Shown here: in pieces, positions 5,252 through 6,897 of the stretch
Position numbering within the stretch: position 1 is the stretch's first letter
Layout: every line of letters begins with the position of its first letter
Assembly: GCA_964650405.1 (NCBI GenBank)
Contig: CAZYTO010000293.1
Coordinates: 1-6,897 of the forward strand
Source of the DNA: CAZYTO01 sp964650405
GTDB taxonomy: Bacteria; Acidobacteriota; Thermoanaerobaculia; Gp7-AA8
Direction of reading: 5' to 3'
Length of the DNA: 6,897 bases
The notes under the pieces: model-generated
What the model was told of the DNA's origin: nothing
The model's database searches: none
The model's input: the letters and a program-made list of their open reading frames with translations, nothing else
Program-made: the position numbers and the translations under genes

Positions 5252-6343
5252 GTGCGTTTCCGTCCCTGGATGCTAGTCTCCGCAGTCTGGCTTGCGCCGG
5301 CGCTCCTCGGTGCGGTCGGCGTCTTCGTGCAGGCGCGGGTGTGGGGCGGGGCGGTGCGCTCCAGCGAGGTGGTCTTCGTCACGGGCGACTGGCTGATCTA
5401 CGGCCTGCTCACGCCGCTCGTCTTTCTCCTGGCGCGGCGCTGGCCGTTGTCGCGGCCGCTGGTGACGAAGCACGTCGTGCTGCAACTGGCCATGTCGCTC
5501 GTCTTCTGCGTGCTCTGGGCGGGAGCGGGGACGTTGTGGAAGGCGCTGTTGCAGCCGGAGGATCTGCAGTACGGCGCGCTCCGCTTCTTCGTGAGCTGGC
5601 TCTTCGTCACGTTTCCGTTCGGCGTGGCCGTCTATGTCGCGCTGGTCGGCGTAGAGCATGCCATTCATTACTATGTCGTCGTCCGCGAGCGCGAGACGCA
5701 GGTGGCGCGGCTCTCCGAGCAGCTCACCAGTGCGCGGCTCACGGCCCTGCAGGCGCAGCTCAATCCGCACTTCCTGTTCAACAGCCTCAACACGATCACC
5801 GTCCTGGTGCGGGACGGCGACACGGCGACGGCGGCGCGCGTCATCGAGCAATTGAGCGACGTGTTGCGCCGCACGCTGAGCACGCAGGCGAACGAAGTGC
5901 CGCTGGCGGACGAGCTGGAGCTGGTCCGGCAGTACCTGGCCGTCGAGCAGGCGCGCTTCTCCGACCGTCTCCGGCCGGAGCTGCGCATCGCACCGGACAC
6001 GCTCGCGGCGGCCGTGCCGTCGTTCGCCCTGCAACAGCTCGTGGAGAACGCCGTGCGCCACGGCATCGCCCGCCGCACCGAGGCCGGGCGGCTGATCGTG
6101 GCGTCGCGCCGCGAGGGCGATGTGCTGGAGCTGTCGGTGGAGGACGATGGCGCCGGCCTGCGTGACGGTGCGCTGCCGTCTCCCGGCCACGGCATCGAGA
6201 ATACGCGCGAGCGCCTGCGGACGCTCTACGGAGATCGCGCCTCGCTCGCCGTCGGCCCTGCACCAGTGCAGGGGACGATCGCCGTACTACGCATGCCGTA
6301 TCACGAGGTGACGCCGGAGACGCGGACCGATGGCCGGGCGTGA
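5252..6343 (+). CDS. LytS/YehU-type sensor histidine kinase
   Basis: A 363-residue membrane sensor kinase of the His_kinase (PF06580) group, which phosphorylates LytTR response regulators. It has four predicted membrane helices at about residues 7-27, 47-62, 74-93 and 112-136, with only short loops and no separate periplasmic domain, so the signal is probably sensed in the membrane. A short helical linker (145-165) leads to the phosphoacceptor box QLNPHFLFNSLN with H173. The ATP-binding part shows the N box QQLVENAVRHG (E265, N266), the DDGAG motif (298-302) and GHGIENTRERL (312-322), all intact. GTG 5252 is used because it adds a basic MRFR before the first helix; ATG 5270 is an alternative, and neither has an SD. 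The end overlaps the regulator gene by 14 bases, showing translational coupling. A repeat hairpin and a candidate LytTR site lie upstream, suggesting autoregulation. Confidence 0.92.
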   Translation: MRFRPWMLVSAVWLAPALLGAVGVFVQARVWGGAVRSSEVVFVTGDWLIYGLLTPLVFLLARRWPLSRPLVTKHVVLQLAMSLVFCVLWAGAGTLWKALLQPEDLQYGALRFFVSWLFVTFPFGVAVYVALVGVEHAIHYYVVVRERETQVARLSEQLTSARLTALQAQLNPHFLFNSLNTITVLVRDGDTATAARVIEQLSDVLRRTLSTQANEVPLADELELVRQYLAVEQARFSDRLRPELRIAPDTLAAAVPSFALQQLVENAVRHGIARRTEAGRLIVASRREGDVLELSVEDDGAGLRDGALPSPGHGIENTRERLRTLYGDRASLAVGPAPVQGTIAVLRMPYHEVTPETRTDGRA

Positions 6344-6897
6344 GTGGCGCGTCCTCGTCGTCGATGACGAGCCGGCCGCGCGCCGGGGAGTCCGGCAACT
6401 GCTGGCGGCCTTCCCGGAGTTCATCGTAGCCGGCGAGTGCCGCAACGGCACCGAGGCCCTGGCCGCGCTCGACACCCTGGCGCCGGACGTCATCTTTCTC
6501 GACATCCAGATGCCGGAGGTGGACGGCTTCGAAGTGATCCGGCGCCGGACGCCGGAGCGCATGCCGGCGGTGGTCTTCCTCACCGCGTACGACCAGTTCG
6601 CCATCCGCGCCTTCGAGGCCGAGGCGCACGACTATCTCGTGAAACCCGTCAGCGAGGCGCGTTTTGCCGCCACGATGAAGCGCCTGCGGAAGCGGCTGGA
6701 TACCGGCGCGCCGCGGGACGAGGTCCTCGTCGTCCCGACCGCCGCGGGGGCGACCGTCCTGCCGCTGGGCGACATCGACTGGATCGAGGCGGCCGGCAAC
6801 TACGCGCGCCTCTGGGTCGCCGGCCGGAGCTACCTCCTCCGCGAATCGCTCGACCAGCTCGAGGAGCGCGTCACGCCCCTCGGCTTCGCCCGCGCCC
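6330..6897 (+). CDS. LytTR-family response regulator (3' end cut by window)
   Basis: The first 189 residues are visible; the frame runs off the window edge, and family members are usually about 240-250 residues. The receiver domain spans about 6-122. It has the acidic pocket D12/D13, phosphoacceptor D58 in FLDIQMP, switch Thr T85 in FLTAY, and K105 in the YLVKP motif, all present. A LytTR DNA-binding domain begins near residue 130 (EVLVV, then IDWIEAAGNYARLWV and SLDQLEERV) and is incomplete. It should receive phosphate from the kinase encoded immediately upstream, whose stop it overlaps by 14 bases, and bind paired direct repeats in promoters. A weak GGAG lies 11 bases before ATG 6330. The domain order and intact key residues make the call firm; target genes are unknown apart from the candidate site at 5100-5132. 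Confidence 0.93.
   Translation, partial: MAGREWRVLVVDDEPAARRGVRQLLAAFPEFIVAGECRNGTEALAALDTLAPDVIFLDIQMPEVDGFEVIRRRTPERMPAVVFLTAYDQFAIRAFEAEAHDYLVKPVSEARFAATMKRLRKRLDTGAPRDEVLVVPTAAGATVLPLGDIDWIEAAGNYARLWVAGRSYLLRESLDQLEERVTPLGFARA

Overview
The window is GC-rich bacterial DNA with dense gene packing. Its gene types (a LytS/LytTR two-component pair, a GT-C glycosyltransferase, a bacterial archaemetzincin lipoprotein) and its low-complexity intergenic repeats suggest an Acidobacteriota-like or similar soil bacterium. That assignment is inference: there is no rRNA or marker gene here.

Layout, left to right. (1) Positions 69-290 hold a degenerate tandem array with an exact 21-bp period. It is built from alternating inverted half-sites ACCGCG and CGCGGT about one helical turn apart. 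It runs directly into a strong Shine-Dalgarno and the GTG start of a 181-residue helical protein of unknown family (300-845). (2) Positions 840-1008 hold a nested inverted-repeat element flanked by an 8-bp direct repeat, which looks like a small MITE-type insertion. (3) A plus-strand pair follows: a GT-C type membrane glycosyltransferase (1103-2341) and a lipoprotein archaemetzincin-type zinc protease (2425-3342) whose second metal site has lost its last cysteine. (4) Convergent to these, on the minus strand, are a DUF1624/HGSNAT-like membrane protein (5056-3917) and a VOC-fold protein (3793-3371), separated by a heptanucleotide-repeat hairpin. (5) Divergent from the DUF1624 gene is a LytS-type histidine kinase (5252-6343) overlapping a LytTR response regulator (6330 to the window end, truncated).

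How the parts may work together. The kinase and regulator are one signalling operon. The intergenic region shared with the DUF1624 gene has two direct repeats whose sequence and 21-bp spacing fit a LytTR-type operator, so autoregulation or control of the membrane protein is plausible. The glycosyltransferase and metalloprotease are probably co-transcribed envelope functions.

Three of the gaps (846-1102, 3794-3916, 5057-5251) each hold a different 7- or 8-bp tandem repeat, present as an inverted pair that would fold into a long hairpin. The most unusual features are the 21-bp array with its adjoining unknown gene, and the recurring inverted tandem-repeat architecture. I see no proof of a new enzymatic or defence system.
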